Positions 18,292 to 26,821 of a DNA stretch of 64,000 nt are shown here, piece by piece (the stretch's first letter is position 1; every line of letters begins with the position of its first letter). Source of the DNA: Streptomyces caelestis (GTDB lineage Bacteria; Actinomycetota; Actinomycetes; Streptomycetales; Streptomycetaceae). The notes under the pieces are model-generated. The model was not told where the DNA came from, did not search any database, and worked only from the letters and a program-made list of their open reading frames with translations. The stretch spans positions 1,488,001 through 1,552,000 of the forward strand of contig NZ_JACHNE010000001.1 in the NCBI RefSeq assembly GCF_014205255.1. The letters run 5' to 3'. The position numbers were made by a program, and so were the translations under genes.

Positions 18292-19140
18292 TCACAGACG
18301 GCAGGCGTGGATGGCCGTGGTCAGGATGGCCCGGGCGCCGATGTCGTAGAGGTCGTCCATGATCCGCTGCGCCTCCTTGGCCGGGACCATCGCGCGGACG
18401 GCGACCCAGCCCTCGTTGTGCAGCGGGGACACGGTCGGCGACTCCAGGCCGGGGGTGAGGGCGACGGCCTTCTCCAGCTGCTCGACGCGGCAGTCGTAGT
18501 CCATCATCACGTACGTCCGAGCGACCAGGACGCCCTGGAGGCGGCGCAGGAACTGCTGCACCTTGGGGTCGTCGCCGTCCGCGCCGGTGCGGCGGATCAC
18601 GACGGCCTCGGACTTCATGATCGGCTCGCCGACGACCTCCAGGCCCGCGTTGCGCAGCGAGGTGCCGGTCTCGACGACGTCGGCGATGACCTGGGCGACG
18701 CCGAGCTGGATGGCGGTCTCGACGGCGCCGTCGAGGTGGACGACGGAGGCGTCGATGCCGTGGTCGGCGAGGTGCGCCGCGACGATGCCCTCGTAGGAGG
18801 TGGCGATCGTCTTGCCCGCCAGGTCCGCCGGGTCGCTGATCGTGCCGGGCTTGCAGGCGTAGCGGAAAGTGGAGCGGGCGAAGCCGAGGGCGAGGATCTC
18901 CTCCGCCTCGGCGCCGGAGTCGATCAGCAGGTCCCGGCCCGTGAGGCCGATGTCCAGCTGGCCGGAGGCGACGTAGATCGCGATGTCGCGGGGGCGGAGG
19001 TAGAAGAACTCGACCTCGTTCGTCGGGTCGACGATCCGCAGTTCCTTGGACTCCCGGCGCTGCTGGTAGCCGGCCTCATGCAGCATCTCCGCCGCAGGGC
19101 CTGACAGGGAACCCTTGTTGGGGACGGCGATGCGCAGCAT
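18292..19140 (-). CDS. hisG: ATP phosphoribosyltransferase
   Basis: First enzyme of histidine synthesis: ATP + PRPP to phosphoribosyl-ATP. The length of 282 residues shows the long form, with a C-terminal regulatory domain (about 210-282) that binds histidine for feedback control, so no HisZ is needed. MLRIAVPNKGSLS at the start, GLTGRDLLID and the PRPP-loop region VVHLDGAVETAIQLG are typical. It follows hisE by 46 bases on the same strand, separate from the main his operon. Confidence 0.97.
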   Translation of the reverse strand: MLRIAVPNKGSLSGPAAEMLHEAGYQQRRESKELRIVDPTNEVEFFYLRPRDIAIYVASGQLDIGLTGRDLLIDSGAEAEEILALGFARSTFRYACKPGTISDPADLAGKTIATSYEGIVAAHLADHGIDASVVHLDGAVETAIQLGVAQVIADVVETGTSLRNAGLEVVGEPIMKSEAVVIRRTGADGDDPKVQQFLRRLQGVLVARTYVMMDYDCRVEQLEKAVALTPGLESPTVSPLHNEGWVAVRAMVPAKEAQRIMDDLYDIGARAILTTAIHACRL

Positions 19141-19186
19141 GAGGTCGGCTTCCTTCGCGTGGGTGTCGTACGGGAACGGGTGCGGC

Positions 19187-19459
19187 TTACAGGTGGGCGT
19201 AGACGTCGTCGAGGGAGATGCCGCGGGCGACCATCATCACCTGGACGTGGTACAGCAGCTGCGAGATCTCCTCGGCGGCCGCCTCCTTGCCCTCGTACTC
19301 GGCGGCCATCCACACCTCGGCGGCCTCTTCGACGACCTTCTTGCCGATGGCGTGGACGCCCTTCTCGACCAGTTCTGCGGTGCGGGAAGTGGCGGGGTCG
19401 CCCTGGGCGGCCTTGTGCTGGAGCTCGGTGAAGAGCTCCTCGAACGTCTTCTTGGACAT
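19187..19459 (-). CDS. hisE: phosphoribosyl-ATP pyrophosphatase
   Basis: Second step of histidine synthesis: phosphoribosyl-ATP to phosphoribosyl-AMP and diphosphate. The protein has 90 residues, normal for stand-alone HisE. The all-alpha NTP-pyrophosphohydrolase fold is shown by [13 protein letters not shown], whose glutamates bind magnesium, and by [14 protein letters not shown]. It lies between ribH (34 bases upstream) and hisG and reads through from the riboflavin genes. Confidence 0.96.
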   Translation of the reverse strand: MSKKTFEELFTELQHKAAQGDPATSRTAELVEKGVHAIGKKVVEEAAEVWMAAEYEGKEAAAEEISQLLYHVQVMMVARGISLDDVYAHL

Positions 19460-19493
19460 GGTGACGCTCAGCCTATGCCACAGGTGGCTTCCG

Positions 19494-19979
19494 TCAGCGC
19501 CAGGGTTCGGATACTGAGCGGAGCGTGGCCGCGGTCGCCACCGCGGCCGTCACCGCCTCGTGCCCCTTGTCCTCGCTGGAGCCCTCGATTCCGGCGCGGT
19601 CCAGGGCCTGCTCCTCGGTGTCGCAGGTCAGCACGCCGAAGCCGACGGGGACGCCGGTGTCGACGGAGACCTGGGTGAGGCCCTGGGTCACGCCCTGGCA
19701 CACGTAGTCGAAGTGTGGGGTTCCGCCGCGGATGACGACGCCGAGGGCGACGATCGCGTCGTAGCCGCGGCCCGCGAGGACCTTGGCGACCACGGGGAGC
19801 TCCCAGCTGCCGGGGACCCTGAGGAGGGTCGGCTCGTCGATGCCGAGGTCGTGCAGGGCGCGCAGGGCGCCGTCGACCAGACCGTCCATCACCTTCTCGT
19901 GCCACTGCGCCGCGATGACGGCGACCCGGAGGTCACCCACATTGCGTACGGACAGTTCCGGTGCACCCTTGCCGCTCAC
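19494..19979 (-). CDS. ribH: 6,7-dimethyl-8-ribityllumazine synthase
   Basis: Condenses 5-amino-6-ribitylaminouracil with 3,4-dihydroxy-2-butanone 4-phosphate, the penultimate step of riboflavin synthesis; the enzyme usually forms pentamers or 60-mers. It has 161 residues. The signatures [12 protein letters not shown] and [16 protein letters not shown] are present, including the catalytic histidine in the latter. The GTG at 19979 follows GGGAGA. It starts 20 bases after ribBA. Confidence 0.96.
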   Translation of the reverse strand: MSGKGAPELSVRNVGDLRVAVIAAQWHEKVMDGLVDGALRALHDLGIDEPTLLRVPGSWELPVVAKVLAGRGYDAIVALGVVIRGGTPHFDYVCQGVTQGLTQVSVDTGVPVGFGVLTCDTEEQALDRAGIEGSSEDKGHEAVTAAVATAATLRSVSEPWR

Positions 19980-19999
19980 GTCTCTCCCTCTGTGCTCTG

Positions 20000-21289
20000 T
20001 TACTGGTTGCCACAGGCCGGCACGGTGGTCGTGTCCAGCCAGGGCAGGTCGTGGCCCATCCGGTCCCGCTTGGTGCGCAGGTAGCGGAGGTTGTGCTCGC
20101 CGGCGCTCACGGGCATCGGCACGCGGGCCTTGACCGCGATGCCGTGGCGGACGAGCGCGTCGGTCTTGTCGGGGTTGTTGGTCAGCAGGCGCACGCCGCG
20201 CACGCCGAGGTCGGCGAGGATCTGCGCTCCGGCGCCGTAGTCGCGGGCGTCGGCGGGCAGGCCGAGTTCGAGGTTGGCGTCGAGGGTGTCGTGGCCCTGC
20301 TCCTGGAGTTCGTAGGCGCGCAGTTTGGACATCAGGCCGATGCCGCGGCCCTCGTGTCCGCGCAGGTAGACCACGACTCCCCGGCCCTCGGCCTGGATGC
20401 GGGCCAGCGAGGCGTCCAGCTGGGGTCCGCAGTCGCAGCGGGCGGAGCCGAAGACGTCGCCGGTGAGGCATTCGGAGTGGACGCGGACCAGGACGTCGTC
20501 GCCGTCGCCGATCTCGCCGTGCACCAGGGCGACGTGTTCGACGCCGTCGACGGTGGAGCGGTAGCCGTAGGCCGTGAAGGTGCCGTGGGCGGTGGGCAGT
20601 TGGGTCCTGGCCTCACGGCGGACGGTGGGTTCGCTGCTGCGGCGGTAGGCGATCAGGTCCTCGATGGAGATGATCGTCAGGCCGTGCTTGCGGGCGAAGG
20701 GGATCAGCTCGGGCAGGCGCAGCATCGTGCCGTCCTCACCGGCGATCTCGACGATCGCGCCGGCCGGGCGCAGGCCCGCGAGGCGGGCGAGGTCGACGGC
20801 GGCCTCGGTGTGGCCGTTGCGCGTCAGGACCCCGCCGGGCCGGGCACGCAGCGGGAAGATATGGCCGGGGCGGACGAAGTCGTCGGGTCCGGAGACGCCG
20901 TCGGCGAGCAACTGGAGGGTGGTGGCGCGGTCGGAGGCCGAGATGCCGGTGCTCACGCCGTGCGCGGCGGAGGCGTCGACGGAGACCGTGAACGCGGTCT
21001 TCATCGACTCGGTGTTGTCCTCCACCATCTGGGGGAGCTTCAGCCGGTCCAGCTCCTCGCCCTCCATGGGGGCGCAGATCAGGCCGCGGCACTCGCTCAT
21101 CATGAAGGCGACGATCTCGGGGGTCGCCTTCTCGGCGGCGATGACGAGGTCGCCCTCGTTCTCCCGGTCCTCGTCGTCGACGACCACGACCGGGCGGCCC
21201 GCCGCGATGTCGGCGATGGCCTGCTCGACGGGGTCGAGCGCGAAGTCCTCGACGTCGTCGGTGCTGTACAGGGCGCTTGCGGCGCTCAT
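20000..21289 (-). CDS. ribBA: bifunctional DHBP synthase / GTP cyclohydrolase II
   Basis: Two-domain enzyme of 429 residues supplying both riboflavin precursors. The N-terminal domain (about 1-215) is 3,4-dihydroxy-2-butanone 4-phosphate synthase: [11 protein letters not shown] binds the metal and [16 protein letters not shown] is conserved. The C-terminal domain (about 220-425) is GTP cyclohydrolase II: the zinc ligands lie in [15 protein letters not shown] and the arginine/tyrosine catalytic region in [11 protein letters not shown]. Its ATG overlaps the stop of ribM (ATGA), so the two are translationally coupled. Confidence 0.97.
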   Translation of the reverse strand: MSAASALYSTDDVEDFALDPVEQAIADIAAGRPVVVVDDEDRENEGDLVIAAEKATPEIVAFMMSECRGLICAPMEGEELDRLKLPQMVEDNTESMKTAFTVSVDASAAHGVSTGISASDRATTLQLLADGVSGPDDFVRPGHIFPLRARPGGVLTRNGHTEAAVDLARLAGLRPAGAIVEIAGEDGTMLRLPELIPFARKHGLTIISIEDLIAYRRSSEPTVRREARTQLPTAHGTFTAYGYRSTVDGVEHVALVHGEIGDGDDVLVRVHSECLTGDVFGSARCDCGPQLDASLARIQAEGRGVVVYLRGHEGRGIGLMSKLRAYELQEQGHDTLDANLELGLPADARDYGAGAQILADLGVRGVRLLTNNPDKTDALVRHGIAVKARVPMPVSAGEHNLRYLRTKRDRMGHDLPWLDTTTVPACGNQ

Positions 21290-21927
21290 GCCGGAGCTCC
21301 TTCCAGGGCGGGCTGTGCTGCCGCGCGGGAGCGCAGCCACCAGTCGCGCAGGCCCCACAGGACGAGCGCGCCGTAGATGACGTAGACGAAGCCGGAGAAG
21401 GCATAGCCGTTGGCGAAGTTGAGGGGCACGCCGACGAGGTCGACGAGCAGCCAGGCGAACCAGAACTCGACCATGCCGCGGGCCTGCGCGTACATGGCGA
21501 CGATCGTGCCGACGAAGATGTACGCGTCCGGCCAGGGGTCCCAGGACAGGGTGGGGTACGCCTTGAAGAGGAGCGCCACGGCGACCGTACCGGCGGCGGC
21601 CGCTGCGATCATCGCTCCGCGCTCGCGCCAGGTGGCGAACCGTACGGCGATGTGGCCGTCCTCCGCCTGGCTCTTGCCGCGCTGCCACTGCCACCAGCCG
21701 TACAGGGCCACGACCATGACGACCGCCTGTTTGCCCGCACTGCCGGTCAGATGGCCGAAGAAGACCCCGAAGAGGATGAGGCCGGCCAGGAACTGCACGG
21801 GCCACGTCCATATGGAGCGCCGCGAGCCGAGGGCGAGGGCGGCCAGGCCGAAGAGGTTGCCGATCATGTCCGACCAGAGGATGTGCTGGCCGAAGAGGAC
21901 GAACGCCTCGGAGTTCAGCGAGTTCAC
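21286..21927 (-). CDS. ribM: PnuC-like riboflavin transporter RibM
   Basis: Membrane protein of 213 residues with six to seven hydrophobic segments, of the PnuC vitamin-transporter family. PnuC proteins normally carry nicotinamide riboside, but a member placed inside an FMN-riboswitch operon matches RibM, shown to import riboflavin in Streptomyces davawensis. WYQWQRGK-like and [20 protein letters not shown] segments line the predicted pore. It overlaps ribE upstream and ribBA downstream by four bases each. Confidence 0.88.
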   Translation of the reverse strand: MNSLNSEAFVLFGQHILWSDMIGNLFGLAALALGSRRSIWTWPVQFLAGLILFGVFFGHLTGSAGKQAVVMVVALYGWWQWQRGKSQAEDGHIAVRFATWRERGAMIAAAAAGTVAVALLFKAYPTLSWDPWPDAYIFVGTIVAMYAQARGMVEFWFAWLLVDLVGVPLNFANGYAFSGFVYVIYGALVLWGLRDWWLRSRAAAQPALEGAPA

Positions 21928-22541
21928 TTGGCCGCCGCCCCTTCGGACGAGGCCCGGTCGCCCAGCATCCGCTCGACGTACTTGGCGATGACGTCCACCT
22001 CGAGATTGACCGGGTCGCCGGGCTGCTTGTGGCCGAGCGTGGTCAGGTCGAGGGTGGTGGGGATGAGGCTGACGGTGAAGTAGTCGGGGCCGGCGTCGAC
22101 GACGGTGAGGCTGATGCCGTCGACGGTGATGGAACCCTTCTCGACCACGTACCGGGTGAGGTCAGCGGGGAGGGAGATCTTCACGATCTCCCAGTGGTCG
22201 GAGGGCTTGCGTTCCAGGATCTCGCCCGTGCCGTCCACGTGGCCCTGCACGATGTGCCCGCCGAGGCGTTCGCCGACGGCCATGGGCCGTTCGAGGTTGA
22301 CGCGGGAGCCGGCCTTGAGCGCGCCGAGGCTGGAGCGGTTGAGGGTCTCGGCCATCACGTCGGCGGTGAACTCGTCGCCCTCGTGGTCGACGACCGTGAG
22401 GCAGACGCCGTTGACGGCGATGGAGTCGCCGTGTTTCGCGCCCTGAGTGACGACGGGGCCTCGCAGGCGGAAGCGACAGGCGTCGTCGAGGGTCTCGACG
22501 GCGGTGACCTCGCCCAGCTCTTCGACGATTCCGGTGAACAC
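21924..22541 (-). CDS. ribE: riboflavin synthase, alpha chain
   Basis: Dismutates two lumazine molecules to riboflavin and the pyrimidine that is recycled. The protein has 205 residues and two similar lumazine-binding halves: [11 protein letters not shown] ... NGVCLTVV and [11 protein letters not shown] ... DGISLTVVD. The N-terminal MFTGIVEE-type start (here GTG at 22541) is diagnostic, with AGGAGG nine bases upstream. First gene of the operon, directly below the FMN riboswitch. Confidence 0.97.
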   Translation of the reverse strand: MFTGIVEELGEVTAVETLDDACRFRLRGPVVTQGAKHGDSIAVNGVCLTVVDHEGDEFTADVMAETLNRSSLGALKAGSRVNLERPMAVGERLGGHIVQGHVDGTGEILERKPSDHWEIVKISLPADLTRYVVEKGSITVDGISLTVVDAGPDYFTVSLIPTTLDLTTLGHKQPGDPVNLEVDVIAKYVERMLGDRASSEGAAAK

Positions 22542-22632
22542 TTCCCGGGTCCTCCTGCCTCTTCGGGCACGGACTCCGGGGCTGTCGATGACGACAGAAG
22601 TACGAGCGAGGACACCGGGGACGACGCCGGAC

Positions 22633-22657
22633 GAAGTCCGTCCGGAGGACGGACTTC
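22633..22657 (-). promoter_or_regulatory. hairpin between FMN riboswitch and ribE
   Basis: An 11 bp stem (22633-22643 pairing with 22647-22657) with a three-base loop. It lies 30 bases below the aptamer and about 90 bases above the ribE start. Its strand reads GAAGTCCGTCC, similar to the aptamer's own GGTTAAAGTCCGG segment, so it may form part of the expression platform. No T-run follows. Confidence 0.5.
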
Positions 22658-22687
22658 TTCGGCGGCGCGCACGTATGCCCGCTCGCC

Positions 22688-22814
22688 GCGCACTGCCTCC
22701 CATCCGGACTTTAACCGTCGGTCCAGGAATTTCACCTGGTCAACCGGCCGCTGGAGGCGACCGGGTCGCGGACTGTAACCGCCGGTTCGGACTTTCACCG
22801 ACCCCGGAGTGCGC
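22688..22814 (-). ncRNA. FMN riboswitch (RFN element)
   Basis: All conserved parts of the RFN aptamer are visible on the minus strand: closing stem P1 (AGTGCGC/GCGCACT, 22808-22814 with 22688-22694), GGGGTCGGTGAAAGTCCGAA, GCGGTTACAGTCCGCGACCC, GGTTGACCAGGTGAAATTCC and the terminal GGTTAAAGTCCGGATGGGAG. It senses FMN and should repress ribE-ribM-ribBA-ribH when flavin is plentiful. Confidence 0.96.
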
Positions 22815-22979
22815 TGCTACTGATACATGGCCAGTGTGCCACGCCTGATCGACGTCCAGATGGGCGAGCGGTGTGGGGTGCCTCACAGAACGTGCCACCG
22901 CCCTTCCCGAGCGCGACGGGGTGTTCCAACTCCCCTGCGGGCGTCCGGCCTTGACGGGCTTCGGCTTGGTCCACACCTA

Positions 22980-23009
22980 TTGACGCTTTGGTCTAGTCCT
23001 TTCTAGGGT
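22980..23009 (+). promoter_or_regulatory. promoter with DasR-like operator in its spacer, upstream of ECF41 gene
   Basis: TTGACG (22980-22985), 18-base spacer, TAGGGT (23004-23009). The spacer contains TGGTCTAGTCCTTT (22989-23002), the same string core as the second operator of the chitinase promoter. It points at the sigma gene starting at 23120, giving a leader of about 100 bases. Eleven of 16 bases match the DasR consensus. No chitin gene follows. Confidence 0.55.
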
Positions 23010-23119
23010 CGAGGGCAGCGGGCAGCTGCGCAGACCGGCTCGGCGGCGGTGACGACGGCCCTTGCCCGCCGTCGGGCCTTCGCACGTCGTACGGGCGGTG
23101 TTCTGGCAGGGTGAGGCGT

Positions 23120-24007
23120 ATGACCACCACGCTCGCCCACGAGTTCGAGACCCACCGGCCCCGGCTGTTCTCGCTCGCCTACCGGCTGCTGGGCTCCGCG
23201 GAGGAGGCGGAGGACGCGGTCCAGGACGCGTATCTGCGCTTCAGCGGCGCGGACCGTACGGAGATCGAGCACCCGGCGGCCTGGCTGGCCAAGGTCGTCA
23301 CCAACCTCTGCCTGAACCGACTGACCTCCGCCCGGGCCCGGCGCGAACGGTACGTCGGGACCTGGCTGCCCGAGCCGGTGCTCACCGCGGACGGCACGCT
23401 CGGCCCGCTGGAGTCGGCCGAGCAGCGGGACGCCGTGTCGATGGCGATGCTGGTGCTGCTGGAGCGGCTCACGCCGGCCGAGCGGGCGGTGTACGTGCTG
23501 CGGGAGGCGTTCGGGTACGGGCATCGGGAGATCGCCGGGGTGCTGGATCTGAGCGAGGCCAACTGCCGCCAGCTGTACCGGCGGGCCGTGCGGCGGGTGG
23601 GTGAGCCGCAGGCCCGGTTCGAGGCGGCGTCCGAGCAGCAGGAGAAGCTGGTCACGTCGTTCATCACGGCGGCCCGCGACGGCGACCTGGGCGGGCTGGA
23701 GAAGCTGCTCGCGGCCGACGCCACCTGGTGGAGCGACGGGGGCGGGAAGGTGACGGCGGCCCGGTGGCCGGTCGAGGGCGGGCTCAAGGTCGCCCGGTTC
23801 CTGGCGGGCGGGGGCCCGAAGTTCGCGGTGGGCCTGGAGTTCACCGTCGCCGAGGTCAACGGTGCGACGGGGCTTGCCAGCTGGGCGGGCGACACGCTCG
23901 TGGGCCTGGCGGCGTTCGAGGTGCGCGACGGGCTGATCGCGGAGGTGCGGGCCGTGGTCAACCCGGAGAAGCTGGCGTATGCACGGCGTCAGCTCACCCG
24001 GCGGTAG
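23120..24007 (+). CDS. ECF41-group RNA polymerase sigma factor (SigJ-like)
   Basis: Extracytoplasmic-function sigma factor of 295 residues. Regions sigma-2 (about 8-75; YRLLGSAEEAEDAVQDAYLR) and sigma-4 (about 110-165; RLTPAERAVYVLREAFGYGHREIA) are followed by a SnoaL-like C-terminal domain of about 115 residues. The DGGGKV motif and the end motif NPEKL mark group ECF41, in which the extension replaces an anti-sigma factor and tunes activity. ATG 23120 has AGGGTGAGG just upstream. ECF41 genes usually adjoin a carboxymuconolactone decarboxylase, oxidoreductase or epimerase (COE) gene; the reductase at 24579 fits. Confidence 0.93.
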   Translation: MTTTLAHEFETHRPRLFSLAYRLLGSAEEAEDAVQDAYLRFSGADRTEIEHPAAWLAKVVTNLCLNRLTSARARRERYVGTWLPEPVLTADGTLGPLESAEQRDAVSMAMLVLLERLTPAERAVYVLREAFGYGHREIAGVLDLSEANCRQLYRRAVRRVGEPQARFEAASEQQEKLVTSFITAARDGDLGGLEKLLAADATWWSDGGGKVTAARWPVEGGLKVARFLAGGGPKFAVGLEFTVAEVNGATGLASWAGDTLVGLAAFEVRDGLIAEVRAVVNPEKLAYARRQLTRR

Positions 24008-24492
24008 AAACGGCGGGCCGCCGGCGCGGGCTCGGGATCGTCGGGCGGGGCGCGAGGCGCCGGGCTCGGTCGCCGTCGCGCTCATGGTCGCGGAGGCGCG
24101 GATCGTCCGGCCCGGGGCGCCGGGCGCGGTCGCAGGCGTGGACGCCGGGCGCGGCGCGGGACGTCGGGCGTGAGGCGCCGGGCACCGCGCGGGACGCTGG
24201 GCGCGGTCGCGGTCGCGGTCGTGGACGCCGGGCGCGGCGCCGGGCGCCGGGCTCGGTCTCGGAATCGCCGGTGGGGCGCGGGATCGTCGGGCGTGAGGCG
24301 CCGGGCACCGCGCGGGACGCTGGGCGCGGTCGCGGTCGTGGACGCCGGGCGCGGCGCCGGGCTCGGGGCGCCGGGCGCGGTCGTAGGCGTGGGCGCCGGG
24401 CACCGCGCGGGACGCCGGTCGCGATCGCCATCGCGCTCATGGTCGCGGAGGCGCGGATCGTCGGGCCCGGGGCGCGGGCAGCCGGGCGGGGG
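24008..24492. repeat. repetitive, very GC-rich spacer with long imperfect direct repeats
   Basis: The whole stretch is built from variants of GGCGCCGGGCGCGGTCGCGG-like blocks. Two long copies start GTCGGGCGTGAGGCGCCGGG at 24163 and 24286 and run about 80 bases with a small indel. A separate 31-base string beginning TCGCGCTCATGGTCGCGGAG occurs exactly at 24076 and 24431, 355 bases apart. Any open frames here translate to Arg/Gly/Ala/Pro-rich low-complexity sequence, so I regard it as non-coding. It separates the ECF41 gene from its probable target promoter. Confidence 0.85.
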
Positions 24493-24520
24493 TGTCACAT
24501 TCGGCAGGGGCTGTTCGGTC
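24493..24520 (+). promoter_or_regulatory. ECF41-type promoter of the reductase gene
   Basis: TGTCACA (24493-24499), exactly 16 bases, CGGTC (24516-24520). The published ECF41 consensus is TGTCACA-N16-CGTC. It lies about 60 bases before the reductase ATG, on the correct strand. Confidence 0.75.
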
Positions 24521-24578
24521 TCAGGTGCAGAGGCGGCGCTCCGTCCGGGAGCGCCGGCGTCCGAAGGGACTGAACAGC

Positions 24579-25355
24579 ATGACCACGATCCTGGTCACCG
24601 GCGGCACCGGAACGCTCGGCCGGCTCGTCACCGAGCGGCTGCGCGCGGACGGGCACGAGGTCCGGGTGCTCAGCCGGCGCACCCAGCCGTACGCGGTCGA
24701 CCTGCGGGAGGGCGGTGCCGCGCTGGACGCGGCCGTCGCCGGTGTGGACACGATCGTGCACTGCGCGTCGTCGCCGAAGGGCGACGAGCAGGCGGCGGCC
24801 AACCTGATCAGGGCTGCGCGCGGGGCCGGTGTGCGGCACCTCGTCTACATCTCCATCGTGGGCGTCGACCGGGTGCCGTTCCGCTACTACAAGAGCAAGC
24901 TCGCGGTGGAGAGGCAGGTCGAGGAGTCGGGACTCGGCTGGACCGTGCTGCGGACGACGCAGTTCCACGACCTGCTCGTCATACTGCTCCAGGGGCTGTC
25001 GAAGCTGCCGGTCCTGTTCCTGCCGGCCGGTGTCCCGGATCAGCCGGTCGAGGTGGCCGAGGTCGCCGACCGGCTGACCGAGCTGGCGGCGGGGGCACCG
25101 GCGGGGCGAGTCGAGGACATGGGCGGACCGGAGGTGCGGACGCTCGAGTCCCTGGCCCGCGCGTATCTGAAGGCGACCGGCCGGCGCCGGGCGGTCGTGA
25201 ACGTGCCGCTGTGGGGCGCGGCGTACCGGGGATTCCGCAGCGGTGGTCACCTGGCGCCGCAGCGGGCTGTCGGCACGGGCACGTTCGGGGAGTACCTGGC
25301 GCGGCGGTACGGGGGCGAGCAGGCGCGGGCGGACAGCGGGCGGTCCAGGGCGTGA
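24579..25355 (+). CDS. NAD(P)-binding atypical SDR (NmrA/epimerase-like); ECF41 partner
   Basis: Protein of 258 residues with an N-terminal Rossmann fold: VTGGTGTLG at 6-14 binds the dinucleotide, and VYISIVGVDRVPFRYYKSKLAVE holds the tyrosine/lysine region of extended or atypical short-chain dehydrogenases. The substrate is unknown. It is probably the COE partner of the ECF41 sigma factor upstream, because it has an ECF41-type promoter. GAAGGGA lies nine bases before the ATG. It converges with the ROK gene, with a 15-base gap. Confidence 0.88.
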   Translation: MTTILVTGGTGTLGRLVTERLRADGHEVRVLSRRTQPYAVDLREGGAALDAAVAGVDTIVHCASSPKGDEQAAANLIRAARGAGVRHLVYISIVGVDRVPFRYYKSKLAVERQVEESGLGWTVLRTTQFHDLLVILLQGLSKLPVLFLPAGVPDQPVEVAEVADRLTELAAGAPAGRVEDMGGPEVRTLESLARAYLKATGRRRAVVNVPLWGAAYRGFRSGGHLAPQRAVGTGTFGEYLARRYGGEQARADSGRSRA

Positions 25356-25370
25356 CACCCGGCGCCGGCC

Positions 25371-26633
25371 CTACCACCGCTGTACGGGCCGCTCCCCTGG
25401 GGTGAAGAGTTCCTCCTGGGCACGGTCGCGGGCCGTGAGGAGCGCGCCGCGCAGGACCGCGCTGCCGCCGAGTGTGGTCGTCCGTACCTCCGTGGGCAGG
25501 GGGGTCATCCGGGCGACGCGGTGCTGCACGCGGGCGGCGAGTTCGGCGCCGCCCGCTTGGCCGACCTCGCCGCCGAGCACCACGCAACCGGGGTCCAGGA
25601 TCGCGACGACGGAGGCGACGCCGACGGCGATACGGTCGGCGAGGGCGTCGAGGAAACGGGCAGCGGGGACGGCCGTGGGGGACTGCGACGCCCCGGCCCC
25701 CGTCTCCGCCCCCCGCACGTGACCCACCGCCGACCGCACCAGACCGACCGCCGACCGCACCACCCCCACCACCGACGGCTCCTGCCCCCGCTCCGCCGGA
25801 ACCCCGCACCGCGCCGCGAGGTCCACGACCGCGCCCGACGCGGCCAGGGAGTGGAAGCCGCCCTCGCAGCCCGTCGAGGACGGCAGCGCGGCCGTGCCCG
25901 GGACCGGGAGGAAGCCGATCTCGCCGGTGCCGCCGGAGGCACCGCGCCGCAGCGCGCCGTCGAGGACCACCGCCGCGCCCGTTCCGTGGCCCAGCCACAG
26001 CAGGACGAAGGTGTCCCGGTCCCGGGCCGCCCCGTCACGCTGCTCCGCCAGCGCCGCGAGGTTGGTCTCGTTCTCCACGCTCACCCGGGCCTCGGGCAGC
26101 CGCTCCTGGAGGGCGGCGACGAGCCGGCGGTGCCACTCCGGCAGCCCGGAGGAGTCGCGGAGTTCGCCGCTGGCCGGGTCGATCAGGCCGGGCGCCCCGA
26201 TCCCGACGGTGTGCAGCCGGTCGGCGCCGGCCTCCTTCACCACGCGCTCGACCAGCCCGACCGCCTGCTCCACGGCCGGGCCCGTGCCCGTGCCATCGCC
26301 GATGGGCGCCGACGCCTCGGCCAGCACATGTCCCACCAGGTCGGCGACGGTCACGGCGACGCCCTCGGTGCGTATGTCCAGCGCGGCGAGGTGCGCCCGG
26401 TCGGCGACGATGCCGTACACCCTGGCGTTGGGTCCGCGCCGCTCCTCCCCCGCCTCGCCGACCACCGCGATCAGCCCGGCGGCGGTGAGGCGGTCCACGA
26501 GGTCGGCGACGGTCGGCCGGGACAGGCCGGTCAGCTGCTTCAACTGCCCTGCCGTCAGCGGGCCCTCCTGCTGGAGCAGGCGCAGGGCGAGCCGGTCGTT
26601 GATGGCCCGGGCGGTGCTCGGGGATGCGGGCAT
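25371..26633 (-). CDS. ROK family transcriptional regulator
   Basis: Repressor-type protein of 420 residues. An N-terminal winged helix (about 10-70; GQLKQLTGLSRPTVADLVDRL) precedes a ROK sugar-kinase-like domain with the glycine-rich phosphate motif region (LDIRTEGVAVTVADL), GIGAPGLIDP and GHGTGAAVVLDG. The usual zinc-cysteine cluster is reduced to GCEGGF. An unusual low-complexity insert with a repeated SAVGLVR/SAVGHVR lies in the C-terminal half (DNA 25721-25761). ATG 26633 follows AAGGA. It diverges from an MFS gene across a perfect palindrome, so it probably controls that transporter, perhaps in response to a sugar. Confidence 0.9.
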   Translation of the reverse strand: MPASPSTARAINDRLALRLLQQEGPLTAGQLKQLTGLSRPTVADLVDRLTAAGLIAVVGEAGEERRGPNARVYGIVADRAHLAALDIRTEGVAVTVADLVGHVLAEASAPIGDGTGTGPAVEQAVGLVERVVKEAGADRLHTVGIGAPGLIDPASGELRDSSGLPEWHRRLVAALQERLPEARVSVENETNLAALAEQRDGAARDRDTFVLLWLGHGTGAAVVLDGALRRGASGGTGEIGFLPVPGTAALPSSTGCEGGFHSLAASGAVVDLAARCGVPAERGQEPSVVGVVRSAVGLVRSAVGHVRGAETGAGASQSPTAVPAARFLDALADRIAVGVASVVAILDPGCVVLGGEVGQAGGAELAARVQHRVARMTPLPTEVRTTTLGGSAVLRGALLTARDRAQEELFTPGERPVQRW

Positions 26634-26699
26634 GCCGGGATCCTTCCAGATCTGCGGGACCACACGGCCGTGTGCTCCGGTCGGCGGTCATCCCCTTAT

Positions 26700-26722
26700 C
26701 TATCAGGCAGGGTTCCTGATAG
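26700..26722. promoter_or_regulatory. palindromic operator between ROK and MFS genes
   Basis: Perfect 8-base arms CTATCAGG and CCTGATAG separated by seven bases. It lies about 67 bases from the ROK start and 100 from the MFS start. The AT-rich arms and divergent position suggest the binding site of the ROK regulator. Confidence 0.65.
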
Positions 26723-26821
26723 TTTACCCGCGCCAACGCGCCAACGCGCCGACACACCGACGGCCATGGGCGGGGAGACGCGAGGCGAGCGGGGAACACC
26801 AGGAGAGGACGGGGCCGGACA

